Shown: in pieces, positions 31,820 to 41,146 of the stretch | How positions within the stretch are numbered: the stretch's first letter is position 1 | How the letters are laid out: each line of letters starts with the position of its first letter | NCBI RefSeq assembly: GCF_000519185.1 | Contig: NZ_JAFA01000014.1 | Coordinates: 142,537-206,536 of the forward strand | Reading direction: 5' to 3' | Source of the DNA: Paraburkholderia nodosa DSM 21604 | Lineage (GTDB): Bacteria > Pseudomonadota > Gammaproteobacteria > Burkholderiales > Burkholderiaceae | DNA: 64,000 bases | Notes under the pieces: generated by a model | Seen by the model: only the letters and a program-made list of their open reading frames with translations | What the model was told of the DNA's origin: nothing | The model's database searches: none | Translations under genes and position numbers: made by a program

Positions 31820-33292
31820 TCAGTCGAGCCCGCCCTGGCACAGATACTTGATGCTGAGATAGTCGTCGAGGCCATACTTCGAGCCTTCGCGCCCATAGCC
31901 AGACTCCTTCACGCCGCCGAAGGGCGCCGCTTCGCTGGCCACGGCGCCTTCATTGATGCCGACGATACCGACTTCCAGTTTTCGCGCCACGCGATCGATT
32001 CGGCGTACGTCGTTTGTGTAGAAGTAAGCCGCGAGACCGAAAGGCGTGTCGTTTGCGATCCTGATGACGTCATTCTCATCCGCGAAGCGGAACAGTGGCG
32101 CGACAGGACCGAACGTTTCTTCGCAGCACAGCACCATCGCGTCGGTCGCATCGGCGAGCACGGTGGGCGCGTAATAGTTCGGCCCCAGTTCGGCGAGCCG
32201 TTTGCCACCCGTGAGTACGCGTGCACCATTCGCCACGGCGTCTTCGACGTGCTTTGCGATCTTGTCGATCGCACGCTCGTTGATCATCGGGCCGATCTGC
32301 GCCTTCGGGTCCGTTGCCGGTCCCACGTGAAGCGCAGCGACGCGTTGCGCCAGCAGATCTCCGAATCGTTCGTACACCGATTCATGCACGTAGATGCGAT
32401 TGGGGCACACGCAGGTCTGCCCGCCGTTGCGGAACTTGGCCGCCATCAGGCCGTTGACGGCCGCGTCGAGGTCGGCGTCCTCGAACACGATAAACGGCGC
32501 GTTGCCGCCCAGTTCCAGCGAGAGCTTCTTGAGCGTGCCTGCCGATTCGCGCGCCAGATGCTTGCCCACTGCCGTCGAGCCCGTGAAGGTGATCTTGCGC
32601 ACGCGATCGTCGGCGAGCCAGTCGGCCACAGCGGCAATGCCTTCGTCCCGCGCAGCCGAGATCATGTTGAGCACGCCGTCGGGCAAGCCCGCTTCCTGCG
32701 CGAGCGCGGCCAGCGCGAGCGCCGTAAGCGGCGTGTCCTCGGCGGGCTTCGCCACGACCGTGCAGCCTGCCGCGAGCGCCGGGGCGATCTTGCGCGCGAT
32801 CATCGCGAGCGGGAAATTCCACGGCGTGATCGCGGCGACCACGCCAATCGGCTCCTTGATCGCGCTCATGCGCTTGCCGCGCTGCGTCTGCGGAATGATG
32901 TCGCCGTAGACCTTCGTCGCCTCTTCGGCGAACCACGCGACGTACGACGCGCCGTATGCAACCTCGCCGCGCGCCTCCGCGAGCGGCTTGCCCTGCTCCA
33001 TCGACATGAGGCGCGCCAGATCCTCGGTGTTCTCGATGATGAGCGCGTGCCAACGGTTGAGCACGTGCGCCCGCTCGCGGGGCAGCTTGTCGCGCCAGGC
33101 GGGCAAGGCGCGGCTCGCCGCGTCCGTCGCGGCGCGGGCGTCGGCGGCGCTGCTGTTGGCCACCTGCGCGAGCGTGTCCTGCGTCGCCGGATTCATCACG
33201 GCATGACGGTTGCCTCCGGCGGCGGCGATCCACTGGCCGTCGATGAAATTATCTTGTCGAAGCAGTTCGCCTCGCGTCAACTCCAAACTCAC
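31820..33292 (-). CDS. NAD(P)-dependent aldehyde dehydrogenase, GabD-like
   Basis: 490 residues, normal for the family. Motifs: TPWNFPLAMIARKIAPALAA, the cofactor site ITFTGSTAVGKHLA, general base Glu in LSLELGGNAPFIVFEDADLD, nucleophile Cys in NGGQTCVCPNRIYV, and EETFGPVAPLFRF. Sequence is closest to succinate-semialdehyde dehydrogenase (GabD). Its position as last gene of the galactarate operon suggests it oxidises an aldehyde acid from sugar-acid breakdown, such as alpha-ketoglutarate semialdehyde or a tartronate-semialdehyde-related product. Which one cannot be decided here. It lies 82 bp after the aldolase gene. Confidence 0.92.
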   Translation of the reverse strand: MSLELTRGELLRQDNFIDGQWIAAAGGNRHAVMNPATQDTLAQVANSSAADARAATDAASRALPAWRDKLPRERAHVLNRWHALIIENTEDLARLMSMEQGKPLAEARGEVAYGASYVAWFAEEATKVYGDIIPQTQRGKRMSAIKEPIGVVAAITPWNFPLAMIARKIAPALAAGCTVVAKPAEDTPLTALALAALAQEAGLPDGVLNMISAARDEGIAAVADWLADDRVRKITFTGSTAVGKHLARESAGTLKKLSLELGGNAPFIVFEDADLDAAVNGLMAAKFRNGGQTCVCPNRIYVHESVYERFGDLLAQRVAALHVGPATDPKAQIGPMINERAIDKIAKHVEDAVANGARVLTGGKRLAELGPNYYAPTVLADATDAMVLCCEETFGPVAPLFRFADENDVIRIANDTPFGLAAYFYTNDVRRIDRVARKLEVGIVGINEGAVASEAAPFGGVKESGYGREGSKYGLDDYLSIKYLCQGGLD

Positions 33293-33374
33293 TGCGTGCT
33301 CCTTTCTACAGGGGATATCGTGAACCGCTAGACCGTCGCGACCGGCGTGACCGGCGAACCGACCGCGCGGGGCC

Positions 33375-34166
33375 TTAGTCCGCTGTGCGTACGTCCGCGA
33401 AATCGCGCGCGAGCTTGCGCGCCGCGTTCGCGAACATCAGGATGTCCACGCCCGTCGCGACGAACGTGCAGCCGAGCTCCAGGTAATGACGCGCGAGCGC
33501 CGGGTCGGACGTGAGTGTGCCTGCCGCCTTGCCCGACGCGACGATCGTGCGGATCGCGCCGTCGATCGCCTGCTGCACTTCGGGATGCGTGGCCTTGCCG
33601 CGATGGCCCATCGAAGCCGCGAGATCGGCCGGCCCGATGAACACGCCATCCACGCCGTCCACCGCGCAGATCGATTCGAGGTTGCCCAGCGCCGTCGCCG
33701 TTTCGGCTTGCACGAGCAGGCACACTTCGTCATCCGAAATATCGAGGTAATCGGTACGCAGGCTCCAGCGCGACGCGCGGCCCACGGCGCTGCCCACGCC
33801 GCGAATGCCAAACGGCGGATAGCGCACGGCAGCGACGAGCGCGCGCGCTTCGTCGGCGGTATCGACCATCGGCACGAGCAGGTTGCGCGCGCCGATATCG
33901 AGCAGACGCTTGAGCAGCGCCGGGTCGCCGTTCACGGGGCGCACGACCGGCTCGCCCGGGTACGCCGCCACGGCCTGCAATTGTGCGAGGATCGTGCGCA
34001 ACTCGTTGGGTGCGTGCTCGCTGTCGATGAGGAGCCAGTCGAAGCCCGCCGTCGCGCTCACTTCGGCGAGATACGGATCGGCCATGGAAAGCCAGAAGCC
34101 GACCTGCTTCCTGCGCGCGGCGAGCGCCGCCTTGAAAGGATTAAGCCCTGAAGTCTGCGGGTTCAT
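33375..34166 (-). CDS. garL: HpcH/HpaI-type class II aldolase, 5-keto-4-deoxy-D-glucarate aldolase
   Basis: 263 residues starting MNPQTSGLNPFKAALAA, with GGAG 10 bp before the ATG. Key stretches: VGFWLSMADPYLAEVSATAG, FDWLLIDSEHAPNELRTI, the metal Glu in CLLVQAETATALGN, and VDGVFIGPADLAASMGH with the metal Asp. The enzyme splits 5-keto-4-deoxyglucarate into pyruvate and tartronate semialdehyde. HpaI-type aldolases of this family also act on other 2-oxo-4-hydroxy acids. Context with garD and a sugar-acid permease favours GarL. It overlaps the end of the permease gene by 26 bp. Confidence 0.9.
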   Translation of the reverse strand: MNPQTSGLNPFKAALAARRKQVGFWLSMADPYLAEVSATAGFDWLLIDSEHAPNELRTILAQLQAVAAYPGEPVVRPVNGDPALLKRLLDIGARNLLVPMVDTADEARALVAAVRYPPFGIRGVGSAVGRASRWSLRTDYLDISDDEVCLLVQAETATALGNLESICAVDGVDGVFIGPADLAASMGHRGKATHPEVQQAIDGAIRTIVASGKAAGTLTSDPALARHYLELGCTFVATGVDILMFANAARKLARDFADVRTAD

Positions 34167-35475
34167 GAATGCGTGTCTCCTGTGAGGGGTCGCCGAATTG
34201 AATGGGTTCCACCTTCCCGAGGAGGAACAGATAGTTGACGATCGCAATGCCGATCAGCGCCGCCGAGAACAGCAGCGCGGCAACGAACGAGCCGGTCGCG
34301 CCGACGATCGCGCCCGTGACGATCGGGCCGACCACACCGCCGAGATTCGATACCGTGTTTTGCAGGCCCGCGATCATCGAAACCGCATTGGGCGGCGCGA
34401 CGTCGCCGGGCAGCGCCCACACCTGCGAGGCCGCGACCGTTGTGCCGGACTTCGCGATGCACAGCAGCAGCACCGCCACGAGCGCCGAATGCGCGAACGC
34501 CGCGAAGCCGATGCTCGACGCCATCACGAGCCCGATCACGAGAAACAGCTTGCGCGTTGCCGTGAGCGACAGTCTGCCGCTCGCGAACACGCGATCCGAG
34601 GCCCAGCCCGCGAAAATCTCGACGACGATCGACACGAGCAGCGGCAACGAGGCCATCCAGCCCATTTGCAGCACGCTCATGCCGCGCTCCTTCATCAGAT
34701 ACGTGGGCAGCCACGTGATGAAGAAGTACGAGTTGTAATTGATCATGAAAAAGCCGATGCACATCGCCCACACGTTGCGGTGCGCAAGCAGCTTGCGCCA
34801 CGGCGGACGCACGGGCGGCTGCGCGCTTTGCACGCCTTTATCGCTTTCAATGTACGCGAGTTCCGCCGCATTCACGCGCGGATGATCGGCGGGGGAATCG
34901 GTGAAGCTCACCAGCCACGCGACGAACCACACGATGCCGAGCAGGCCCGTGAGCACGAAGGTCATCTTCCAGTCGAACGCGGCCAGCATCCACGCGATTA
35001 GCGGCAAGGCGATCGCGCCGCCCAGCTTCGAGCCGCTGTCGAAAATGCCCGCGACGGTCGCGCGTTCCTTGCGCGGAAACCAGCGCGTGGCGATACCGGC
35101 GTTGCTCGGGTACGCACCCGCCTCGCCCACGCCCAGCGCCACGCGCAAACCGACCAGCGAGCGGAAACCGCTCGCGAGGCCCGTCATCGCGGTCGCGAGC
35201 GACCACCAGAGCACCGCAAAACCCAGCACTTTCTTCTGGCCCAGGCGATCGGCGAGCAGGCCTGCGGGCAATTGCAGCAGCGCATACGACCAGAAGAACG
35301 CCGACATGACGATGCCCATCTGCATCGCGTCGAGATGAAACTCCGACTGAACTTTCGGGGCCGCCGCCGATAGCACCGTGCGATCGATATAGTTGATCGC
35401 GATCGCGGCCCACATGAGGCCCGCGACCCACCAGCGCATCTTCGAGCGGCCATGCCGTTGCGCAGATTTGAGCAT
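34141..35475 (-). CDS. MFS sugar-acid permease, GudP/GarP (D-glucarate/D-galactarate) type
   Basis: 444 residues with 12 predicted membrane helices. The anion:cation symporter pattern is WVAGLMWAAIAINYIDRTVL, LADRLGQKKVLGFAVLWWSL and GVGEAGAYPSNAGIATRWFP, with ASDRVFASGRLSLTATRKLF in the central loop. The related E. coli proteins import glucarate or galactarate with protons. The start has GGGAG about 7 bp before it, and the gene lies 56 bp after garD in the same operon. A second, very similar permease (39715-41046) lies 4 kb away under the same operator. Confidence 0.92.
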   Translation of the reverse strand: MLKSAQRHGRSKMRWWVAGLMWAAIAINYIDRTVLSAAAPKVQSEFHLDAMQMGIVMSAFFWSYALLQLPAGLLADRLGQKKVLGFAVLWWSLATAMTGLASGFRSLVGLRVALGVGEAGAYPSNAGIATRWFPRKERATVAGIFDSGSKLGGAIALPLIAWMLAAFDWKMTFVLTGLLGIVWFVAWLVSFTDSPADHPRVNAAELAYIESDKGVQSAQPPVRPPWRKLLAHRNVWAMCIGFFMINYNSYFFITWLPTYLMKERGMSVLQMGWMASLPLLVSIVVEIFAGWASDRVFASGRLSLTATRKLFLVIGLVMASSIGFAAFAHSALVAVLLLCIAKSGTTVAASQVWALPGDVAPPNAVSMIAGLQNTVSNLGGVVGPIVTGAIVGATGSFVAALLFSAALIGIAIVNYLFLLGKVEPIQFGDPSQETRIHEPADFRA

Positions 35476-35531
35476 CTGCTGTCTCCCTACCTGTTCTATT
35501 GATGTCGATTCAAGACGCGCATTACGCGCCT

Positions 35532-37079
35532 TCAGCTCACGATGCCCATGTGCCAGGGCACGAACTCGTTATCGCCGAGTCCGAGCAGCTCGCTCTTCGT
35601 GCGCTCGCCCGAAGCCGCGCGAACGATCAGATCGAAAATGTCCTGCCCCATTTCCTCGATCGTGCGTTCGCCGTCGATCACGAGACCGCAGTTGATGTCC
35701 ATGTCCTCTTCGAGCCGCGTGAACATGGGCGTGTTGCTCGCGAGCTTGAGCGTCGGCGCGGGCTTCGAGCCGAACATGGAGCCGCGGCCCGTGGTGAAAC
35801 AGATCAGGTTCGCGCCGCTCGCGATCTGGCCTGTCACCGCGACGGGATCGTAGCCGGGCGAATCCATGAACACGAAGCCCGCGCGATCGATCGGCTCCGC
35901 ATATTCGTACACAGCTTGCAGCGGCGTCGTGCCGCCCTTCATCGCGGAACCGAGCGACTTTTCGAAGATGTTGGCGAGACCGCCCTGCTGGTTGCCCGGC
36001 CCGACCACGCCGTTGAACTGGCCATTCTGGCCGCGCGTATAGCGTTCCCACCACGCGAGCCGGTCGAGCAGCTTCTGGCCGACTTCGGGCGACACGGCGC
36101 GGCGTGTGAGCATGTATTCGACGCCATGAATCTCGGGCGTTTCGGAGAGGATCGCGGTGCCGCCGTGCCGCACGAGCAGGTCCATCGCCGCGCCCAGCGC
36201 GGGATTCGCGGTGATGCCAGAGAACCCGTCCGAGCCGCCGCATTCGAGACCGATCTTCAGATGGCTGACAGGCACCGGCGTGCGCACGATGTCGTTCGCG
36301 GCGGGCAGCATTGCCTGCACGGCCTGGATGCCGGCTTCGATCGTCGCGCGCGTGCCGCCCGTATCCTGCATCACCAGCGCGTGCACGGCCTTGCCGGTCT
36401 TCAGTCCTTGCGAGTCGAGCAGATCGCCGACCTGGTTGCGCTCGCAACCCAGCCCGACGATAAGCACGCCGCCCAGGTTAGGATGACGCGCGTAGCCCGC
36501 GATGGTGCGGCGGAGCACGTCGAAGTGCTCGCTCGGCGAGGACATGCCGCAGCCGCTGGTTTGCGCGAACGCGACCACGCCGTCGACATTGGGATAATCG
36601 CGCAGGCGCTCGGGTGTGAAGTAGTCGGCGATATGGCGAATGACCGTGGCCGAGCAGTTGACCGACGCGATGATGCCGACGAAGTTGCGCGTGGCGACGC
36701 GGCCGTCGGGCCGCACGATGCCGCTGAACGTCGCGCGCTGTTCCGGCGCGACGTAGTCGACGGCCCTCACGTCGAGACCGAAGCCCGGATCGCGGTCGAA
36801 ATCGACGAGCGTGATGTTGTGCGTGTGGACGTGGTCGCCGGGCTCGATGTCGCGCGCGGCCACGCCGATCACGGTATCGTACTTGCGGATGGGCTCGCCC
36901 GACGCAATGCGCCGCGCCGCCACCTTGTGGCCCGCCGCGACCTGCGCGCGCAGGCGAATCGCCTGACCTTCGATCGGGACTTGATGCCCGATCGTCAGCG
37001 GCTCGCGCGCGATCAGGACGTTGTCGTTCGGGTTGAGCCGGATCAACGGCCCGTGATAGGACTTGTTGGACTGGAGCAT
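35532..37079 (-). CDS. garD: D-galactarate dehydratase (UxaA/GarD family)
   Basis: 515 residues. An N-terminal SAF domain (LNPNDNVLIAREPLTIGHQV to about residue 100) is followed by the large UxaA/GarD domain with the metal-cofactor Cys/His motifs: TSGCGMSS, GLGCERNQ, LKIGLECGGSDGFSGITANP, SETPEIHGVEYMLTRRAVS and DMDINCGLVIDG. It is strikingly like E. coli GarD across LECGGSDG...ITANPALG and FVFMDSPGYDPV. It dehydrates galactarate (or glucarate) to 5-keto-4-deoxyglucarate, the substrate of the aldolase downstream. The ATG at 37079 (MLQSNKSYHGPL) has GGAG about 8 bp before it. First gene of the operon. Confidence 0.92.
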   Translation of the reverse strand: MLQSNKSYHGPLIRLNPNDNVLIAREPLTIGHQVPIEGQAIRLRAQVAAGHKVAARRIASGEPIRKYDTVIGVAARDIEPGDHVHTHNITLVDFDRDPGFGLDVRAVDYVAPEQRATFSGIVRPDGRVATRNFVGIIASVNCSATVIRHIADYFTPERLRDYPNVDGVVAFAQTSGCGMSSPSEHFDVLRRTIAGYARHPNLGGVLIVGLGCERNQVGDLLDSQGLKTGKAVHALVMQDTGGTRATIEAGIQAVQAMLPAANDIVRTPVPVSHLKIGLECGGSDGFSGITANPALGAAMDLLVRHGGTAILSETPEIHGVEYMLTRRAVSPEVGQKLLDRLAWWERYTRGQNGQFNGVVGPGNQQGGLANIFEKSLGSAMKGGTTPLQAVYEYAEPIDRAGFVFMDSPGYDPVAVTGQIASGANLICFTTGRGSMFGSKPAPTLKLASNTPMFTRLEEDMDINCGLVIDGERTIEEMGQDIFDLIVRAASGERTKSELLGLGDNEFVPWHMGIVS

Positions 37080-37191
37080 TCGCCTGTCTCCGCTGACGAT
37101 CCAGAGGGTGCGCAGCGGCACCTGCTCCGGTCCCATGCGAGATGGTTGCTGGCCGCGCCGGGGAACGCGCCGCCTTTCGTTCTGGAACAAA

Positions 37192-37216
37192 GTTACCGGT
37201 TAATGTAACCGGTAAC
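37192..37216. promoter_or_regulatory. LacI-type operator, garD/lacI divide
   Basis: GTTACCGGTT-N5-AACCGGTAAC, a perfect 10-bp inverted repeat 113 bp upstream of garD and 70 bp upstream of the LacI gene. A near copy (22 of 25 bases) lies before the second permease at 41122. Confidence 0.8.
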
Positions 37217-37285
37217 ATAGGTGTCATCGTAGTACAGATTTGGGATAATTGCCAACACCTTTTTGCAGCAGGAGCGCCCGCGCCC

Positions 37286-38338
37286 GTGACCAAGACCTCG
37301 ACAGAATTCGCCCCGCCCGCCGCCGGCACCGCGTCACGGCGTGCCCGCAGGAACACCGGCCGGGTCACGCTCAGCGATCTGGCCAGACTGACCGGGGTCA
37401 CGAAGGTCACGGTTTCACGCGCCCTCAACAATCCCGAACTCGTTTCGGTCGAAACGCTGGAACGCGTGCGCGAAGCCGTGCGGCAAACGGGCTACACGCC
37501 CGACCTGATCGCGGGCTCGCTCGCCTCGAATCGCAGCCACCTCGTCGTCGCGCTGATCCCGGCGATGGCGGGCAGCGTGTTCCAGGAAACCGTCGCCGCC
37601 CTGACCGCGGAGCTGGAAACGGCCGGCTATCAGTTGCTGCTCGGCCAGAGCGGCTACGACGAATCGCGCGAAGAGGCGCTGCTCGACGCCATCATCGGCC
37701 GCCGTCCGGCAGGCATCGTGCTCACCGGCGTGATCCACTCGGAGGCATCGCGGCAGAAACTGCGCGCGGCCGGCATTCCCGTGGTCGAAACGTGGGACAT
37801 CACGCGCTCGCCGCTCGACATGCTGATCGGCTTCTCGCACACGCGCGTGGGCGAAGCGGCGGCGCGCTACCTGCGCGAGCGCGGCGCGCGGCATCCGGCC
37901 ATCGTCACGCCGGGCGATCGCCGGGCGAAGCTGCGTGCCGACGCCTTCATCGAAGCCTTCGGCAGCGAGCGCGAGATTCCCGTGGCTGCCGTGCCCTCGC
38001 CCGCGCATCTCGGCGACGGCCGGCGCGCGCTCGCGCAGCTGCTCGACGAACATCCGCAGATCGACGCGATCTTCTGCGGCGCCGACATCATGGCGCTCGG
38101 CGTGCTCATGGAAGCCCATGCGCGCAGGCTCGACGTGCCGGGGCGCCTCAAGGTGATTGGCTACGGCGACCAGAATTTCGCGGCCGACACGGACCCGGCG
38201 CTCACGACCATTCGCATCGACGGCACGAAGATCGGCAAGCTGGCAGCGTCCATGCTGATCGAGAAAATCGAGACCGGCACGAGCAAGCGCGCGAAAGTCG
38301 ACGTCGGTTTCACGCTGATCGAGCGCGGCTCGGCCTGA
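37286..38338 (+). CDS. LacI family repressor of the galactarate/glucarate locus
   Basis: 350 residues from a GTG with AGGAG about 11 bp upstream. The N-terminal LacI HTH is VTLSDLARLTGVTKVTVSRA with the hinge PELVSVETLERVREAVRQTG. The effector domain is of the periplasmic-binding type (ALIPAMAGSVFQETVAALTA, AIFCGADIMALGVLMEAHAR). It resembles GntR/GudR-like sugar-acid repressors. It is divergent from garD with a perfect palindrome between, and a second copy of the site lies ahead of the second permease. A strong bidirectional terminator follows the stop. Confidence 0.93.
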   Translation: MTKTSTEFAPPAAGTASRRARRNTGRVTLSDLARLTGVTKVTVSRALNNPELVSVETLERVREAVRQTGYTPDLIAGSLASNRSHLVVALIPAMAGSVFQETVAALTAELETAGYQLLLGQSGYDESREEALLDAIIGRRPAGIVLTGVIHSEASRQKLRAAGIPVVETWDITRSPLDMLIGFSHTRVGEAAARYLRERGARHPAIVTPGDRRAKLRADAFIEAFGSEREIPVAAVPSPAHLGDGRRALAQLLDEHPQIDAIFCGADIMALGVLMEAHARRLDVPGRLKVIGYGDQNFAADTDPALTTIRIDGTKIGKLAASMLIEKIETGTSKRAKVDVGFTLIERGSA

Positions 38339-38364
38339 GATTCATCGCGTCGCGATGACCACGC

Positions 38365-38400
38365 AAAAAGGCCTCGCAAACCTCGCGAGGCCTTTTGCTT
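38365..38400. terminator. Bidirectional intrinsic terminator
   Basis: AAAAGGCCTCGC-N7-GCGAGGCCTTTT: a 12-bp perfect stem with A-run on the left and T-run on the right. It serves both the LacI gene (plus) and the porin gene (minus), which converge here. Confidence 0.9.
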
Positions 38401-38419
38401 TTAGCGCGTGAGAGCGCGC

Positions 38420-39607
38420 TCAGAACTTCGTGCGGATGCCCGTGAACACGTCGACCTGACGATTCGTGGACGACGCGCCGCCCGCATACGCGATCGCCGC
38501 GATCCGGCTGTAAGACGAACCCACGCGCGTCGATGCGTCGCCGGCCGCGAGCTGATACGTGCCCGAGAGATAGACATCCGTACGCTTCGAGAGCGCGTAG
38601 TCCACGCCCAGCGTGAACTGATGCCACTTCGGCTTGAGCGTCGCGCCGCCCGTGCCCGGCAGGCCGTTCGCGCGGCCGTCCGTGAACGTGTACACGCCGA
38701 TCAGCGTCGTGGCCGGCGTGAGCAGGTAGCGCAGGTTCGCGTCGTAGTTGTTGAACTTGCGCGTGGAACCGTCGTTGTAGTTGAGTTCCGTGTGGCTGAA
38801 CGCGAAGCCCGCAATCGCACTGCCGATCTTGTAGTTTGCGCCGGCCACCGCGATCTGCTGACGGGCCACGCCGCCGTCGAGGTTGTAGAAGAACCCGCCG
38901 CTGTAGTCGTCGCCACTCGTGCTCGATGCGCCGCCGATCGCGCCGCTCGTGTTGGCTGTCGTGTTCGGATGATCGAGCAGCACGTAGCCGCCGCCGATCG
39001 AGAGCGGCCCGTTTACGTAGTTCGCGGCGATGCCCCATGCGCGGTTGTTGCCGAAACCTTGCCCGGCCGAGCCGCTCGCCTGGTTGCTGAACGCGTACAT
39101 GCCGTCGACGGTGAAGCCCGCGATGGTTTCGCTGCGGAACTTCACCGCGTTGTTGATGCGGAAGGTCTGGTTCAGGTTGTCGTTGTCGCCCACGTGCGTG
39201 GACGGCGACCACGTGCCCGGACCCGCGTATTGCGCGACCAGATCCGCCAGCGGTTCATACTGGCGGCCGAGCGTGAACGTGCCGATGCCGCTCTTCGCAA
39301 TGCCCACGAACGCGCTGCGGCCGAACAGACGCCCGCCTTGCGCCGCCGTGCCGTCGCTGGGCTTGAAACCGCCTTCGAGCGTGAACACCGCGCTCAGGCC
39401 GCCGCCGAGATCCTCGTTGCCTTTCAGGCCCCAACGGCTGCCGCTCAAGCGGCCGCTCGTCAGCTGGAACGCCGAGCCGCCCTTGATGTTGTTGACGTAG
39501 CCGATACCGGCGTCGACGAGACCATACAACGTGACGGAGCTCTGGGCCTGCGCCACGACGGGTGCGACGGACAAAAGCCCGGCCGCTGCGAAAAGTGCTT
39601 TTTTCAT
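38420..39607 (-). CDS. Gram-negative porin, Burkholderia OpcP/OmpC-like
   Basis: 395 residues with a classical signal peptide (MKKALFAAAGLLSVAPVVAQ, cleaved after AQA). The mature protein opens QSSVTLYGLVDAGIGYVNNI and ends with the aromatic Phe expected of outer-membrane barrels (FTGIRTKF). Repeating beta-strands such as SRWGLKGNEDLGGGLSAVFT and FTLGRQYEPLADLVAQY match the 16-strand trimeric porin family of Burkholderiaceae. Lying between two sugar-acid permeases, it may serve their uptake across the outer membrane, but no operator was found directly before it. Confidence 0.93.
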   Translation of the reverse strand: MKKALFAAAGLLSVAPVVAQAQSSVTLYGLVDAGIGYVNNIKGGSAFQLTSGRLSGSRWGLKGNEDLGGGLSAVFTLEGGFKPSDGTAAQGGRLFGRSAFVGIAKSGIGTFTLGRQYEPLADLVAQYAGPGTWSPSTHVGDNDNLNQTFRINNAVKFRSETIAGFTVDGMYAFSNQASGSAGQGFGNNRAWGIAANYVNGPLSIGGGYVLLDHPNTTANTSGAIGGASSTSGDDYSGGFFYNLDGGVARQQIAVAGANYKIGSAIAGFAFSHTELNYNDGSTRKFNNYDANLRYLLTPATTLIGVYTFTDGRANGLPGTGGATLKPKWHQFTLGVDYALSKRTDVYLSGTYQLAAGDASTRVGSSYSRIAAIAYAGGASSTNRQVDVFTGIRTKF

Positions 39608-39714
39608 ACAGGTGACCTGTCTGGTTTTAATATTTACAGGAGTACTACGGATTCCGGCTTGAGGGGATCAGCGGGAATGCTTCCATCGACACAACGAAGG
39701 TCGATTCGGTGGAA

Positions 39715-41046
39715 TTACGGGGCGTTGCTGTACTCGCGCGCCTGCGGCTGCGTCGAAGCACCGTCGAGACGAATCGGCTCGACCTTGCCCAGCAGGAACA
39801 GATAGTTGACGATCGCCACGCCGATCAGCGCCGACGACACTACGAGCGCGGGCACGAACGAACCCGTCGCGCCGACGATCGCGCCCGTAACGATCGGGCC
39901 AACCACGCCGCCGATGTTCGATACCGTGTTCTGCACGCCCGCCACCATCGACACGGCGTTGCGCGGCGCGACGTCGGCCGGCAGCGCCCAGACCTGCGAA
40001 GCCGCCACGGTCGTGCCCGACTTCGCGATGCACAGGAGCAGCACCGCAACGGCGGCCGAATCGGCGAACGCGGCGAAGCCAATGCTCGATGCCATCAGCA
40101 AGCCGATCACGAGAAAGAGCTTGCGCGTGGCGGTGAGCGAAAGCTTGCCCGAGGCGAACACGCGATCCGACGCCCAGCCCGCGAAAATCTCGACCACAAT
40201 CGAGACGAGCAGCGGCAACGACGCCATCCAGCCCATTTCCATCATCGTCATGCCACGCGCCTTCACGAGATACGTGGGCAGCCAGGTGATGAAGAAGTAC
40301 GAGTTGTAGTTGATCATGAAGAAGCCGATACACATCGCCCAGATGTTGCGATGCGCGAGCAGCTTGCGCAGCGGTGGCCTCGCCTCCCTGTCGCTGCGCT
40401 CGGCCAGTGAATCGCTCTCGATGTGCGCGAGTTCCTCGGGATTGACCCGCTTGTGATCGCGCGGCGAATCACTGAACGTGAACTGCCACACAACGTACCA
40501 GATCAGACCGAGCAAACCGGTGAGCGCGAACGTGATCTTCCAGTCGAACGCCGTGAGCATCGCGGCGATGAGCGGCAGCGCGATCGCGCCACCGAGCTTC
40601 GAACCGCTGTCGAAAATACCCGCGACCGTCGCGCGCTCGCTGCGCGGAAACCACTTCGACGCAATGCCTGCGTTGCTCGGATACGCGCCCGCCTCGCCTA
40701 CGCCAAGCGCCACGCGCAACGCGACGAGCGACTTGAAACCGTTCGCGACGCCCGTGGCCGCCGTCGCCAGCGACCACCAAAGCACGGCGAAACCCAGTAC
40801 TTTCTTCTGGCCCAAACGATCGGCGAGTAAACCCGCGGGCAATTGCAGCAGCGCGTACGACCAGAAGAACGCCGACATGACGACACCCATTTCGACCGCG
40901 CTCAGATGGAATTGCGACTGGATGCGCGGCGCCGCCGCCGACAACACCGTGCGGTCGATGTAGTTGATCGCGATCGCCGCCCACATGAGGCCGGCAACCC
41001 ACCAGCGAATCCTGGAGCGGCTTCGCACGTTGGTGGCCAGATTCAT
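39715..41046 (-). CDS. Second GudP/GarP-type MFS sugar-acid permease
   Basis: 443 residues, 12 membrane helices, a close paralogue of the permease at 34141-35475. By eye about four in five residues are the same, with long shared stretches such as WVAGLMWAAIAINYIDRTVL and RVALGVGEAGAYPSNAGIA. Differences cluster at the N- and C-termini and in the central loop (SDSLAERSDREARPPLRKLL). AGGAGACACGAG lies before the ATG. A copy of the LacI-type operator lies 75 bp upstream, so it should respond to the same repressor. It may take up a related sugar acid or boost flux. Confidence 0.92.
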   Translation of the reverse strand: MNLATNVRSRSRIRWWVAGLMWAAIAINYIDRTVLSAAAPRIQSQFHLSAVEMGVVMSAFFWSYALLQLPAGLLADRLGQKKVLGFAVLWWSLATAATGVANGFKSLVALRVALGVGEAGAYPSNAGIASKWFPRSERATVAGIFDSGSKLGGAIALPLIAAMLTAFDWKITFALTGLLGLIWYVVWQFTFSDSPRDHKRVNPEELAHIESDSLAERSDREARPPLRKLLAHRNIWAMCIGFFMINYNSYFFITWLPTYLVKARGMTMMEMGWMASLPLLVSIVVEIFAGWASDRVFASGKLSLTATRKLFLVIGLLMASSIGFAAFADSAAVAVLLLCIAKSGTTVAASQVWALPADVAPRNAVSMVAGVQNTVSNIGGVVGPIVTGAIVGATGSFVPALVVSSALIGVAIVNYLFLLGKVEPIRLDGASTQPQAREYSNAP

Positions 41047-41121
41047 CTCGTGTCTCCTGTTCTATTAATAATGGTCGCTTCCGGCCGCGCCGGGCTGGAG
41101 CGCGGTTTTGCTCACAGCAAT

Positions 41122-41146
41122 GTTACCGTTTACTGTAACCGGTAAC
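41122..41146. promoter_or_regulatory. LacI-type operator before the second permease
   Basis: GTTACCGTTT-N5-AACCGGTAAC with outer arms ATGTTACC/GGTAACAT. It matches the garD/lacI site at 22 of 25 positions. The right arm is perfectly conserved. Confidence 0.75.

Noticed and set aside
35499..37208. A 569-codon open frame on the plus strand across garD
   Set aside because: It is the antisense shadow of the garD gene, caused by high GC at third positions. It is Arg/His/Ala-rich, has no domains, and garD on the other strand is unmistakable.
38408..39805. A 465-codon plus-strand frame over the porin gene
   Set aside because: Arg/Ala/Val-rich antisense shadow; the porin with signal peptide and C-terminal Phe explains the DNA.
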